From Daphnia pulex (lineage: Eukaryota; Arthropoda; Branchiopoda; Diplostraca; Daphniidae): a DNA stretch of 64,000 nt. Of the stretch, positions 1 to 11,554 are shown in pieces (within the stretch, counting starts at the first letter, position 1; the number at the start of each line of letters is the position of its first letter). The notes under the pieces are model-generated. The model did not search any database. It had not been told where the DNA came from and saw nothing but the letters and a program-made list of their open reading frames with translations. The translations under genes were made by a program, and so were the position numbers. The DNA lies in NCBI RefSeq assembly GCF_021134715.1, contig NC_060027.1, positions 248,001-312,000 of the forward strand, written 5' to 3'.

Positions 1-3000
1 GATGCCAACCACAGATCCTTGGCATTAAATTTAATCAATCTTCTGATCGACGCCAGTCCAAACAGGCTTGAAATCAACACGCTATTGCTACACCCTTTAT
101 TCACTCAATGCAACGAAGATGCTCAATCGAGGTTGACCAATCAAGTGATCGAAAAGGAAATGGGTCAAGTGTGGAGGAGAGACAAACAAAATCTACAAAA
201 ATGGAAATCTAATTTGGATCAAACAAAATTTCCCGATGATGAGTTCATAAAATTAGAGGAAATTGTAAGTTACGACATTTATCATCATATGATGTCATCA
301 TGTTATCAAGGGTTTGTTATCACGAGTGTTGATATCAGAATTTATTATTTTTTTTTGTAGCTTCAAACGTATAACGACACGTCCAAAATAGCGCGAGAAG
401 CTTTCAAAACCACACCCCAGTTATTCTCCGAATATATTTGGCATCTTGCCACAATTTCGAAAACCGTTTCGTCCAATGAAAATCAGCAAGTAAGAACATG
501 TCAAACTAAATAGCTAATATTTGGTACTTAATAGATTTGACATTTCTTAATAATAACAAAACATATTTTCGTTGTGTAGACCCAGCAGCCCATAAAGATG
601 CCAGAGGTACTGGGAAAAGGGACTTATGGCATTGTGATGAAACGTGATTACACCGACAGAAAAGGAAATAGATATCCGGCGGCGTTCAAAAAGTGCAACC
701 GGGATTTAAGCCCTGATATGGAGAAGAAGTTTGATCAAGAAATTGAGACCCTGCGTGAACTCAAACATCTGTTTGTCGTCAAATATATTGACGTGGTGGT
801 TGAAAACGACACAGAAAAGTGAAAAACAACGATTAAACATATTGTAATTAGATACTCAAATTATTCTATTGATTGAGACAGGTATATTGTGATGGAGTTG
901 TGCCAAGGATCTGTAAAAGACTACGTCGAAGGAAAGTTGGAAGGGATTCCGAAAGACTCGCTGGATGAAAAGATCCTTGTTGGACAAGTTGCTCTCGGTC
1001 TGGCCTACATACACGACAAAGGGATCATTCACAAGGATTTGAAACTGGAAAACATTCTCCTCAAACGCCACTCACCTCGACTGGTTGTTGCCAAAATGGC
1101 CGATTTCGGATTCGCTAAAGAACTCAAACCGGGCAAAACAGAGTTCACTGAAACTGAGCGTCCCGGCACAGAAACTTACATGGCACCCGAACTACTGAAT
1201 GCTCCTGATGGTGCCTACCCAGCCTCTTTTGCTAGCGACGTTTACGCTTTAGGAATTACAATCGGTCGAATTGTATTAAAAGGAAAACATCCCTTCAGTT
1301 CCAACAGAATTCGTCGGCAGTTATCTATGGCCAATGGTCTAGTCCCACCAAATCTCCAAGGACTCAGCTGGGATCTGATCGATTTGATCCCCAAGTTAAC
1401 CGAAAACGATCCAGGAAAACGCCCCGACATGGTTCTGGTGTTGCGACATCCCTATTTTGTTTTGACGAATAACAAAACCAAAAAGCATTTCGTCGATCAG
1501 CTCTGGAACGGTTTGCAATCCCTTTCGCAAGAGGATCGATCCAAACAGGTCAAAAAGATATTCAGCAACCGAAATTTCCAACAGTGGTACCATGAAATTT
1601 CTGGTGAAAAGCCAGCTACTAAGGAAGAGATGGAAAAAATGGCGCAGACCTTACAGCTTTTCAAAACTCTGAACCCGGATAATGTAAATATTTCTTATTC
1701 GTTTGAATTTTAAAAAATTAAAAATTAAAAATAAATAATAAACGAATAACGCATTGCGAATTTCCAGTCGGGATCTGACGCTAAAGCTGAACCCTTTTAC
1801 CCAGCAAAAAAATACGAAGAAGCGATTAAAGAAGCCATCACATCCGAATATGATCCCGAAGTAGGAAATCAAATCAATCAGGTTAGGTCTCTTTTGGGTT
1901 AAATGTTCGGCGCGGAAGATTATTAAAACGGTTTTTTCCTACGCATTTCAGATGAGCTTAATTAGCTCGATTCGGGGTCGTTTCTGTGGCCTGTCTCGAT
2001 GTCGCTTGTACAAATTGATTCAACGTTCACCGAAGCTTCTCGTTCCGTATTTCTGGTCTCATTTGCTCGACGTTGTTAACGAGTCAGTTGCTGTCGATCC
2101 TCAAACAGGAGTCCTGATGACCCCTACTAAAGCAAAGCACAACTCGGCCCAGTCCAAACATAAGGTTAAACATTAGGTTTCAACTTAGCCACATCTCTTA
2201 TTACTGAACATGTTAATTCTATTACGTAGATTATTCCAGAGTTGGAATGGAGCAGTTTGTATTACGACAATGAGCAAGTCGTCGATGAGCTGTGGAATAT
2301 CAAGTACTCGGAAAACTACGCCGATTCTCAGAAAACGACCGAGGAAATTATTGGAACCATTGCCAAGTGTAACGTTTCAGAAAGCGTGTGGTCCAACTTG
2401 TTGGACAAGATCGGAAATCAAAGAGGAATCTCGCTGCTCTCCGCAATTGTTGAAAGCCATTCTTCCAACGTTGTGAACTTCGTCGACATATTCTTACAAC
2501 GGTTTGACGTAGCCAACCTGCCAGCACGCATTCACATACTGGTGGCTTCTAACGAAGGAGACTTTGCAGCCGACATAATGCAAGTGCTGCTGAATCATGG
2601 ATTAGATTCCAAGAACGCCGTCAGCAAATTAGGAATGACTCCAGTCCACTACGCGGCGCAAAATGAGTCGAGTTCAGGACCGAAATTGATGAAACTTCTT
2701 CTTGAAAATGGGGGAGATCCAAACAGACGTTCAACAAACCACGACAAGTCAACGCCCATCCAATTGGCAGCATCCAATCAAGGGGAATACGCGGCCGAGA
2801 TTTTCAAGTTGCTGCTCGACAGGAGATGCGCATGCGATGAGCTCAGTGCTGGCCAATTCGAACCCATTCATTTCGCGACGATGAACAGCGGCGAGTCTGC
2901 GCCGGAATTGCTGGATTTGCTCCTCAAGAAGCGAGGCGTCAGTGTCGTCAACAGGGTGACTGGAATGTCGCTGGTTCACTTCACAATGTTCAATAACGGC

Positions 3001-4095
3001 GACGGTGGACCGATCATCGCGAAAAAGTTGTTTGAAAATGGCGCCAAACCCAACGCTCGCGACAAGAGGAAACAGACGCCACTTCACTTGGCCGCAAGAG
3101 ACACCGTTGGCGAAAAGAATCAAATTGCAATCATGACAGTCTTTCTTCAAAACGGTGGCGACCCAAATGCCGTTGACGAATTGGGTCGAACGCCAGTCCA
3201 TTACGCAGCCGCCAACGAAGGAGAGTACGCGCTGGAAAAGCTCAAACTTTTAAAAGAATACAGAGGCAATTTGGCTGCCCGTGACAAAGGTGGACTGACT
3301 CCTGTTCATTACACAATCTTGAATAAGGGAATTTCCGGTGTGGAAATGAGGCAACTAATTGGATACAAAAAAGGCACAAACATTCCGCTGAACAATTGTG
3401 GCGAGACGCTTCTTCATCGACTTGTCAATGGCATTCACAATCAAATTCATCTGGTTCAAACGGCACTAGAAAGTGGAGTGAATCCAAACGTCAAGGACAT
3501 TTTAGGATGTTCTCCCGTTCACGACGCCGTCACAGAAATCGAATCTTGCGTCGGATTGGACATTTTAAAACTTCTACTTCAAAATGGAGGAGATCCTAAT
3601 CTTCCGGACGATAAAAACCAGCAAACGCCCGTCCACTATGCGGCCTATAGTCTCAAAAAATGGGGACCTAAACAGATGGAAATTCTCCTGAGCAATGGTG
3701 GAAATGCCAATGCAATCGGCACAATAGGGTACACTCCACTCCATTTGGCCGCCATGAATAAGGGAAACTATGCTCCCAAATTGATCAGTCTTTTGCTCAA
3801 ATCCAATGGGAATGCTAATGCTGTGGATAATTGCGGACGCTCACCTGTTCATGTGGCCGTACTGAATGAAAACGACGACACAAGAAACCAAATCATCAAA
3901 GAGTTACTTGAAAATGGTGGAAATGCAAATGCTCGTGACAAGGATGGAAGGACACCATTATACTACGCCATTGCTGAAAGACCAACAAATAGCTTGTTGA
4001 CAAATGTTCTAATCAAATACGGAGGAAACATGGCAGAAAGAGACAACCACGGCATGACGCCAAACCGACTTTTAATGACTAGAATGAGAAGATAA
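1..4095 (+). CDS. Kinase-ankyrin protein, IRE1/RNase L-like kinase family (5' end outside window)
   Basis: Seven coding exons (1-264, 361-489, 580-818, 882-1683, 1768-1881, 1952-2164, 2230-4095) join in phase through 63-96 base GT-AG introns, giving at least 1208 residues. The visible start (residues 1-30, ending HPLF) looks like the C-lobe end of an upstream kinase domain. A second kinase domain follows: glycine loop GKGTYGIV (about residue 143), AAFKK lysine, ELCQGSV hinge, HKDLKLEN catalytic loop (about 258), DFGFAK and APE. All catalytic residues are present. A 200-residue linker leads to about 13 ankyrin repeats (TPVHYAA type) running to the stop. The hinge and loop style are those of IRE1/RNase L, but I see no KEN nuclease domain, and the ankyrins are C-terminal rather than N-terminal as in RNase L. 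A role in stress or innate-immune signalling is inference. Confidence 0.85.
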
Positions 4096-5856
4096 TCAAA
4101 TACAGCTTTCACTTTTAAACGAGTTCCAATAGTTAAACTTCGAATTTTTGTTGAATTATTTTAGAATAGTTTAATGTTACTTAACATTCGGCAAATATGG
4201 AAAACCAATGTTATAAAAATTATTAAGTGGTCTGTAGCAATTGATTCGACTTGCCTAATTCCTGAGAGAATACAAACATTCAAACCGACTAGGGAGATAA
4301 AAAAAGACCGAAATAAGTTTCTGTGAGAAATACCGTACAACATTAACGAGGAGGTGCCGAAGCTCAGGAATAATCGTACTCCGTAAAATTTTATAACCAA
4401 CGGCACCAAAAGAATAGAGACAATTGTCCTACCTTTAAGCCCGTGAAATCCACAGCCAGGCATCCACAAGTGCTCCACCGTCAGCAAAGTTGACGCCAGG
4501 CAGGAAAGGAAAAGGTGATCATCGTGAATGTACCTTCACCTTCACATTGTAAACGAGGACAGAGTTTTCCCAATGAGTCTAGGAGCTTTTTATCTAAAGA
4601 AAATAAAAACAATGGGTTACGAAAAAATATTGCAGAGACAACAAGTAATAAAAAGTAAGAAAGAAGACAGTGGGTAACCCCCTTATTGTTAATAAATAGG
4701 ATTAGGCTACTTCAGGTTTACGTGTAATACCCTGAATGCAAGTTTCAGGCACCATTTAATTATTAACGGCAGGTCACAAGGTTAACAAAAGTAACAAAAA
4801 TCATTACCCAATCGATCATGCTGAAGTTGTTGGTGATGACAGGTCAGTATCAAAACTTGCACATGTTGTGGCTACAATGACTGGCTCAGGCCTGAAATCT
4901 GCACAAAGGTAAAGCCGTAAAGGTTACATAGGACACACAAACTCTGCCAATCCATCGACAACAAGCATACATGATTAATGCTACTCACTGTAGTTGGGCA
5001 CCAACATTTCACATATTTGAAACAGGTTTAACTCTTGTATAAGCTCTCAAAATCATTCCATTCACATTCTTATTTTTATTTACCTGAGAAACAGGTAGCA
5101 TGGAGTGAAGAGCATGGGGAATACAAGACATCAAAGTTCTCACGCACGCTATTCTTCCTTGCAGCCATGTTACACGTTTCCAGATTAGTGATCCATCCGT
5201 TCAGTTTTCTATAATAAAAAATATTTGAAACTTCGTCTCTTATTGCTTTTTCGAAACTGTGAAACAAAATGAATAATGAAAGCAGACGACACAAATATTC
5301 TAATTTTATCACCGATTAAGATATCGATATTAAAAATCCGTCCTTCCCGCCTCCCATCACCCGCCAAATTCAAACCCCTTCCCTAAAACCAAAAACCGCA
5401 AAAAATTAAAAAAAACGAAAAAAAAACAGCGATTTGATCGCCAGCGTTCAAGATCCGCTAGACAGATCGGGATTATTTTCATATTAAATGGGTTGTCCCA
5501 ACAAGTTTCATCAAAAACACCCTGGACGGACAAGATCCAAGTAAAAATTTGCACAGAACCCCGCAAAAAGACCGAAAACCCGCCCAGTGACCCAGCAAGA
5601 CCAAGAGGGGAAAACACTATACTGATCGTTAACGTGGGTTTGAATTAACTACTGCCGCACAGGTTTGCTGGTTATATAGTTCTGGTGTGTCTCTCATATA
5701 GTTCTGTTCTATGTCTAAAGTCTAACGAGTAAACTATTTGAGTATATAGACATTTGGTTAGGAGGCAAATCTGTGTGTTTTGGACACATCCACAAATACT
5801 GCATGATAACAAGACCGAAATAAAAATTTCAAATCACGAACTTAAAGCTCTTTTAG
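4096..5856. other. Intergenic stretch, no confident gene
   Basis: I see no protein family here. Several (-) strand frames of 78-108 codons have no recognisable motif. One has splice-like edges: a frame starting MAARKNSVRENF (about 5084-5168, -) ends at GGTAAATAA-like donor sequence and follows a TTATAG acceptor. It could belong to a spliced, poorly coding transcript. Confidence 0.4.
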
Positions 5857-6159
5857 GGAGCGAAAAATGATGGAATCCGAAGTCCTGATTTCATAACCTT
5901 GTCTGAAACAAATAAGCGTCCTGTCACTGTGTGGCCGTCGGGGTTCAATTGCCAGCCGGAACTGAGGCCGACGGCAAACGGCATCAGCTCGATGAAATCA
6001 ACGGACTCGGCGGAATTTAGGGCGACTACAGCTAAGTCTGCGACAGAGATCGGAATTTGCGGAATGGATACCCGCGTCCAGCCGTACGAAGGCGGAATCG
6101 GCCACTACGACAACACGGCCTTGAACGACGTCCGCTTCACTTGCTGTAATTGCAATTGA
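5857..6159 (+). pseudogene. VMO1-like C-terminal fragment
   Basis: An open frame preceded by a good acceptor (CTCTTTTAG, ending 5856) gives about 100 residues and ends at TGA 6157-6159. Its last third contains GICGMDTRVQPYEG and DNTALNDVRFTCC, the closing strand pattern of vitelline membrane outer layer protein 1 (family pattern: GxCGLQTKxxxxxGxGDDTALNDxRLFCC). The full family domain is about 170-190 residues with a signal peptide, and I find no upstream exon with either. An AATAAA lies at 6180-6185, 20 bases past the stop, so a real 3' end may survive. The family is a secreted beta-prism protein; D. pulex-like genomes carry several copies. It is either a truncated copy or a gene whose 5' exons I could not find. 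Confidence 0.6.
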
Positions 6160-6611
6160 TTCAAATGTAGCGCTCAACCAATAAATAAACATTCTACATT
6201 TTTCGAATAAAATTAAATATGGTAATGCAGCATTTCTATTTCAAAAAATAATTAATATTATCTAGTTTGTTAACATATGGATATCCTTAGAAATGGAATG
6301 TAGACCTTGGTCGACAATCATTCACATCAGTTCACCGATATATTTGTAACGAAATCCATCAAATCAATTGCGGATATACATACGCTTGAACGTCTTTTTT
6401 TTTTTACCCCAGATTACGCGCTCTCTCGACTTTAGGTTAACGGCTAACGGGATCGCAGAGAGGAAATTTGTTTGCGGTGATCTGTTGTAAGTAGTCCGTT
6501 GCTCCAGCAGAGTTGATTTTCTTCGCAATTCCCATTCGCTCCTTCAGGAAAATAAATTTCAGTTAATTGTTTCTTCCTTACTAATGTATATATTTATTTA
6601 TCGGTACACAA
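6160..6611. other. Intergenic, 3' flank
   Basis: AT-rich flank between the VMO1-like fragment and the end of the (-) strand kinase-like gene. It includes a T tract near 6395. Nothing else recognised. Confidence 0.5.
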
Positions 6612-8850
6612 CTATACCGATTTCGATGATTGACTATTCTTCTCCCTTGAATTGTCCTGTGTCTTTAAAATAAATAAATTAATGATTTCAATTAACAAAG
6701 AAAAATTACTCTTACGAGATGCAGTTAATTTTTCTTTCAGTTGTTTAATGACATTGGGCAAAGCAATTCTTTCCTCTTTCCCTTTTAACATTTTTTCTAT
6801 CAGGTTGTATAGAAGAGCATCGTGCAGATCTGCAATCAAAATTCGAACATCTCTAGTATACCATAACGTGTTCATACAAATGAAATAATTACCTCGTTTC
6901 TGGCGGATGAGTTCCACAGGATTAAAATTCAAAATATTCCCTGGGGCAATTAAGCGATCCCCGAACGGATGTCGACCGTGAGACAGGAAGTAGAAAAAGA
7001 CGCAACCCGCCGAAAATACATTGCTTTGGATTGTTTCGTGCAGATTTTTATTAACTGCACAGTCTAGAATAAACTCCAGTATTTCGGGTGCCATCCAATC
7101 CATACATCTACCCAGTAAACATGTCCCCTGAAAACGACCATTTCTGAAAAATCCACAGTCGGACAATTTGATCTGAACGGGTGTGTCGTTTGAGAAGAGG
7201 ATATTTTCCGGGGCAAAGTTGCGATGGACCAAATTTCGAGAGTGGAGGTAGTGCAATCCATTTGCTATTTGATTAAGGACTACGGCATCTGGAGGCAATT
7301 TCGGTCCTTTGTATTGGTTTTCGCCGTAATTTTGCAGTGATCCAGAGCACAATTCCAATACCATATCCCTGTTGAAACATTTACAAAAATGTTGTTATTT
7401 GTAAACATAAAATCATAAATTTTTTCTGAATGCTACAAGTTTCTTTTGTCTTCGGAAAGGCAGACGTCGAATAATTTTAATACATTTTCGTGATCCATCC
7501 TTGTGTGTTCTTTTGTTTCTCTTTCAAACATTTCTTCATTTAGGTTTTCTAACGATATTCTTTTTACAGCAACGCAATTGCCCTCGTATTCCCCTTTAAG
7601 AACTGTTCCAAAGGATCCCATGCCAAGTGTTTGGATCTTGCCAATTTTCACTGTTTGAGAAATGAATAATTAATTAATAATTGCCAATGAGAAACACAAT
7701 GTAAAATTTTACATTTGAGACGTGAAATAAAGTTATCTTACGCTTAAGTGTTCCTTCGAATATTTCAATTGCAGTATTAAGCCATCGAGTGCTTGTCTTC
7801 GGCTGTAGGATCATTTTGTTGATTGAGTCTATGTATAACTCTGTATGTTCCTTACTCAATCCTGTCACAGATACATAAATAAATTTAGCTATACAATTAT
7901 TTAAAATAGAATACAAAACTTACTTTTCAAGTTGACCATTTTCTTTTGCTTCATATTAACTAGAATAGACCCTGGATCATCCTCATCGCCAAACGGATGA
8001 AAAAGTGCTAAAAAATAAAAAATAATGCATCCGACAGCAAATACATCGTCTTTATCTTTAGGATAGATCTCGTTCAGAGGACTGGAAATCAGCTCGGGAT
8101 TGGACCGATCTTCATCACCGGTATTGCATTCGTTCTTGTATTTATCCTTCACCTTTAACGAACTCATCGACCAATACTTCCGTTTGCAAATTTCAGGAAA
8201 ATCAATTGAAAGCTTTTCATCTGAAGATTCACATTTTGTGTAACTGAATTTGCTTAGTCCAAAATCTGAGATTTTGATCCGCACAGGCAAGTGCTGACTC
8301 ATGATGACAATATTAATCGGATTCAAATCACCATGAACAAATCCTTTGCTGTGAATGTAGTTTACAGCGCTTAAAATTTGAAAAGAGGCTTGGGATTTGT
8401 CAAGCACTGGTCCATGGTACTGGCCCTTACAATAGTGGTACAAAGTGCAACTAAACAGCTCTAAAGCAAAATATCTGTAAGCATACAAGTATTTTTTATT
8501 ATTTGCCTCTTAAGTTACATAAATCAAAATGTTTATTTTTACCTCCATTGATCTTCCTCATCTTCAAATTGATATATCGAAAGTACAAAATTAGGATCCA
8601 GTTTTTTGTTTAATTTTCCAATAATCATTTCCTTGTTGTAAAGACACTCATTTTGTCTTATTCTTCGAATTATAGCTGACTTGGTCACTTTCTTTGATAT
8701 GAATTTTGTATGGCATTGCCAACTATCATTCTCGTAATTTTGTTCATAATAACATCCTTTTCTTAGGAAACCACCATGATCATAGAACTGCTTTTGGCAG
8801 CTTAAATTTTCTCCGTCAAAAAGAACATTTTCTTCTTCTAAACTGGCCAT
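6612..8850 (-). CDS. Tandem pseudokinase, IRE1/RNase L-like kinase family
   Basis: Exons 8850-8543, 8474-7924, 7861-7742, 7650-7437 and 7368-6612 join in phase for 649 residues starting MASLEEENVLF. Domain 1 (about 20-325) has a weak glycine loop, an arginine in place of the ATP-binding lysine (AIIRRI), HGDLNPIN and DFGLSK. Domain 2 (about 327-620) has a clean glycine loop (GMGSFGTV) and VAVK lysine, but its catalytic loop reads HRNFAPEN (Asp to Asn) and its DFG is DCG. Both domains therefore look catalytically dead or impaired. ELCSGSLQ and the PENILFS loop tie it to the IRE1/RNase L-like group, as in the kinase-ankyrin gene at the left edge. A 42-base stretch, 6851-6892, has splice-like ends and a length divisible by three, so it may be an intron or coding. 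The last 35 residues are uncertain because a GTAAGA donor lies at about 6718. Confidence 0.75.
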
Positions 8851-9932
8851 TTTTTTTTATTATCTTTAATATTTCGAAACATGATTTGGAAACTAAAATT
8901 GTGGTCACGTTATTTGATGTCAAACATATGGAGGCAAAATGGTTTAATAAATACCTTTTTTTTGTTATCTTGTTTCTGTTTGTTTGCTACTGTACTGACT
9001 ATTCTAACACGTTAAGGCACTTGCAGTCGATTGTTAGCAGACGAATTGATCAAACGTCAAAATTCGGTGTTGCCGCAGTTGCCGGCGACACCTGCGAATC
9101 TAAAGTATTTGTAAAAATTTGTTCCTCCAGCAAAGATCTCCATGTACCATGTAGATCGAACCGTTCTGTAATTAATCAAATATTCGATGAAAATTTTTTT
9201 TGTTTTAATAGATACCAAGGCAAGGAGGGATGCCACTATTGGTCGATTTCTTCGTGATTTTGTGTAAATTCGCTTCCCTTTTGGTTTTTCCATTTACTTT
9301 ATTACTTTTGGTCGATTGTTCCACATGAAAATTTCTCAATTCCTTTGCATAATTAACCTGTCCATTTTAAAGGAGAGATTTGTATTTCTGTTACAGTCCG
9401 CAACGAAGCCGCCACTGACTTCATTTTTCGTCGCGAGTGCATTACTTTTTTCCAGCACTGACTAATAAGGTCCGCAGCCTTTACACTCACGACATGCGAG
9501 GAAACATCAATCAGGAGAGGGGGGCGGGGTAGAGGAAGAAGGTAGATTGGGAATCGATTTCGTAGTGCGCCAGCATTTTGGCTTTATTCAACTTATCTTT
9601 ATCAGACGTATTAATTTATTGGGGAAACAAATAACTACGATTTATGTCATGAACAAGAAATTCAGATTAAAGTCTGGTTTTTCATCACTCTGTAGGAACG
9701 TTTTATTACGTCATTTTTCACAAAATTGCTTTCAGATTTATTAGACAGCTGCTTCGCACAAAACAAAATTCGATAAAAACAATTGCGAAATGCGAATGTT
9801 GCACTTGTCAAATGACCTCTTCTGAAATCGAAATTAAAGGAAAGTAAATGGAGTTAAAAATGGATTTTAGTGTCAAACTGATCAACAGCAAAGAGAGACA
9901 TTTTGTGAGGACTATAAATCAAACTGTCCCAA
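8851..9932. other. Intergenic, no gene seen
   Basis: AT-rich upstream region of the pseudokinase gene and 3' flank of the small secreted gene. Frames here lack motifs, and the longest (+) frame is an antisense shadow of the kinase first exon. Confidence 0.5.
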
Positions 9933-10311
9933 TCAAGCGTAGGGGATGGGATGGGTTTTGGAAGGGTAGGGCGGAGAGGGTAGAATGACGGAAGCGGGGT
10001 AAGCGGGAATGGGCAGAGGAACGGGAATTTCTCGGTACAAGACGGGATTTCCCGGTTTCGCTTTGTAATGTTTCGGTGGTGTGTAGGGTTGAAACGGGGC
10101 GGGATAGTCTTCGGCGGGGTAGGCGGGCGCAGAAGGAGCTCGGATGTCATCCGAAGGATACGATCCAGCATCGTAATTGTTCCGCCATTGCTGGGCTTGT
10201 GAGGCAACAACCAACACCAAAAGGCAATAAGCGATCTGCGATAACACAAAATTAAATGGCTACTTCAAAGGTTATTTGTTAAAATAATAATTAATTTACC
10301 GTGAATTTCAT
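9933..10311 (-). CDS. Small secreted Pro/Tyr-rich protein
   Basis: Coding exon 1 (10311-10300) gives MKFT. A phase-0 intron (10299-10236) follows, and exon 2 (10235-9933) continues IAYCLLVLVVASQAQ. The intron therefore splits the signal peptide, as in many cuticle genes. The total is 104 residues. The mature part is rich in Pro, Tyr, Ala and Asp (SYPSDDIRAPSAPAYPAEDY) and ends in PYPSKTHPIPYA, with no Cys and no RR chitin-binding consensus. A TATAAAAG at 10501-10508 and a probable noncoding first exon ending at a GTAAGAC donor (about 10441) suggest a standard TATA promoter. Probably an extracellular structural protein. No named family was recognised. Confidence 0.8.
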
Positions 10312-11174
10312 TGTGGTTATTTGCAGGAGGACTTGTGATGATTTAATCCGGTAGTTTATTGCTTTATCTAAAATATAAAGAACGAAAATGGCCATTAGAA
10401 AAAATAAAGTAGAAATTAAAGTTTGACGAATTATTGTCTTACCTTAATCCAGTGGCAAATGCTGATGAGCAAGTGAATAATGGGATGCAAGTGCGATCCT
10501 CTTTTATACCTGTAAAACTTGCCCCGCTGCTGCACAGCACACGGACCGAGTTCAACCGCACACTTTCACCTGTCAGTTTGGAAAACTGAAGACGACGTGC
10601 AGCACGGAGGAGAGATTCATCCAACCCACCGACATCAAAGCCTGCTGACGCCCTACTTTTTAATTTTCTAACTGATGAATTTTTAACGTCGGTGGACGAA
10701 ATGAAAGCAAGCGGTTGCCCATCAGCGCTCCATCATCGGTTTTCTACTCACGACAAACGTGCGGAAAAAGAAAGGTGAATAACTACTTGATAATTACATC
10801 TCCCGGGACTCCTCCAGGAACAAACGATGGAAAAGAATAAGCGTCTTCGAACAAGTGAGTATATAGAATGTCAACAGTGCGATGAAGAAGAAGACTACTA
10901 TATTCTCCGAGATACAAATTACATTTGGCGGGAAAATTTAAAACGTCAATTGATCGCGTCAAATGGATGATATAATAATAATTGAAACCCCAGGCTAGAA
11001 AATAGAATTAGTAAACTAGTGATTTTAAAATATGTTTGTGCATGTAACAGGGTCGAATGTGCTGATCAACTCAATTCTAATGAATACTGATTTGATGTAA
11101 AAATGTCTAGCCGTGATATGTTTGCTGGCGCATAGCGGAAATTCATTTCCATCCTCGACCACAGCGGCACCTTT
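10312..11174. other. Leader/promoter region and intergenic
   Basis: Holds the leader and TATA box of the Pro/Tyr-rich gene up to about 10510. From 10510 to 11174 I see no gene. Confidence 0.5.
10501..10508 (-). promoter_or_regulatory. TATA box of the Pro/Tyr-rich gene
   Basis: TATAAAAG on the (-) strand, about 190 bases upstream of the start codon. The gap is explained by a leader intron with donor GTAAGAC near 10441. Confidence 0.6.
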
Positions 11175-11554
11175 TTAGTTGTAATCTTGTTGCTGTTTGT
11201 GCGATTTGGCATGATGGTTGAATGTGCGAAAAAGGAAATCAAAATCGCCCGTGTCCGCGGGAGTCGGGAACCGGTTTGGCGGCTGATGGCCACAATCGCT
11301 TCCTCTGGTGCACGGCTCTTTGGCGGATGCTCTATCCGAGCCGAACAGGGCGTAGAAATCAGACAGGTCAGATCCTTGTTCCATCACCTTGGGCTTATTG
11401 GCTTGCAAATACTCAGAACGAGTGGCCTCAACCGACATCACGACACAGAAACATAAAATCTTACAAGAAAAATAGAACAGACGTTATTTTAAATACATTT
11501 GCATAGTCGAATGCGGTCAAATGTTTAGCATCTTACCAGGATAGGATGACTCAT
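11175..11554 (-). CDS. Small secreted protein, family not recognised
   Basis: Exon 1 (11554-11537, MSHPIL) and exon 2 (11459-11175, starting ILCFCVVMSVEA) are separated by a 77-base phase-0 intron inside the signal peptide. The product is 100 residues. The mature chain is charged, with two cysteines (CTRGSDC), an aromatic patch (SDLSDFYALFGSD), a second (DFDFLFRTFNHH), and a Lys/Gln-rich tail. It is not glycine-rich, unlike its neighbours. The two close cysteines and a possible K-rich end would suit a short secreted peptide or hormone precursor, but no dibasic-flanked repeat is visible. Function unknown. Confidence 0.65.

Noticed and set aside
8706-9257. 183-codon (+) frame near the pseudokinase start
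   Set aside because: It begins inside the kinase first exon on the other strand and continues into AT-rich DNA with no motif.
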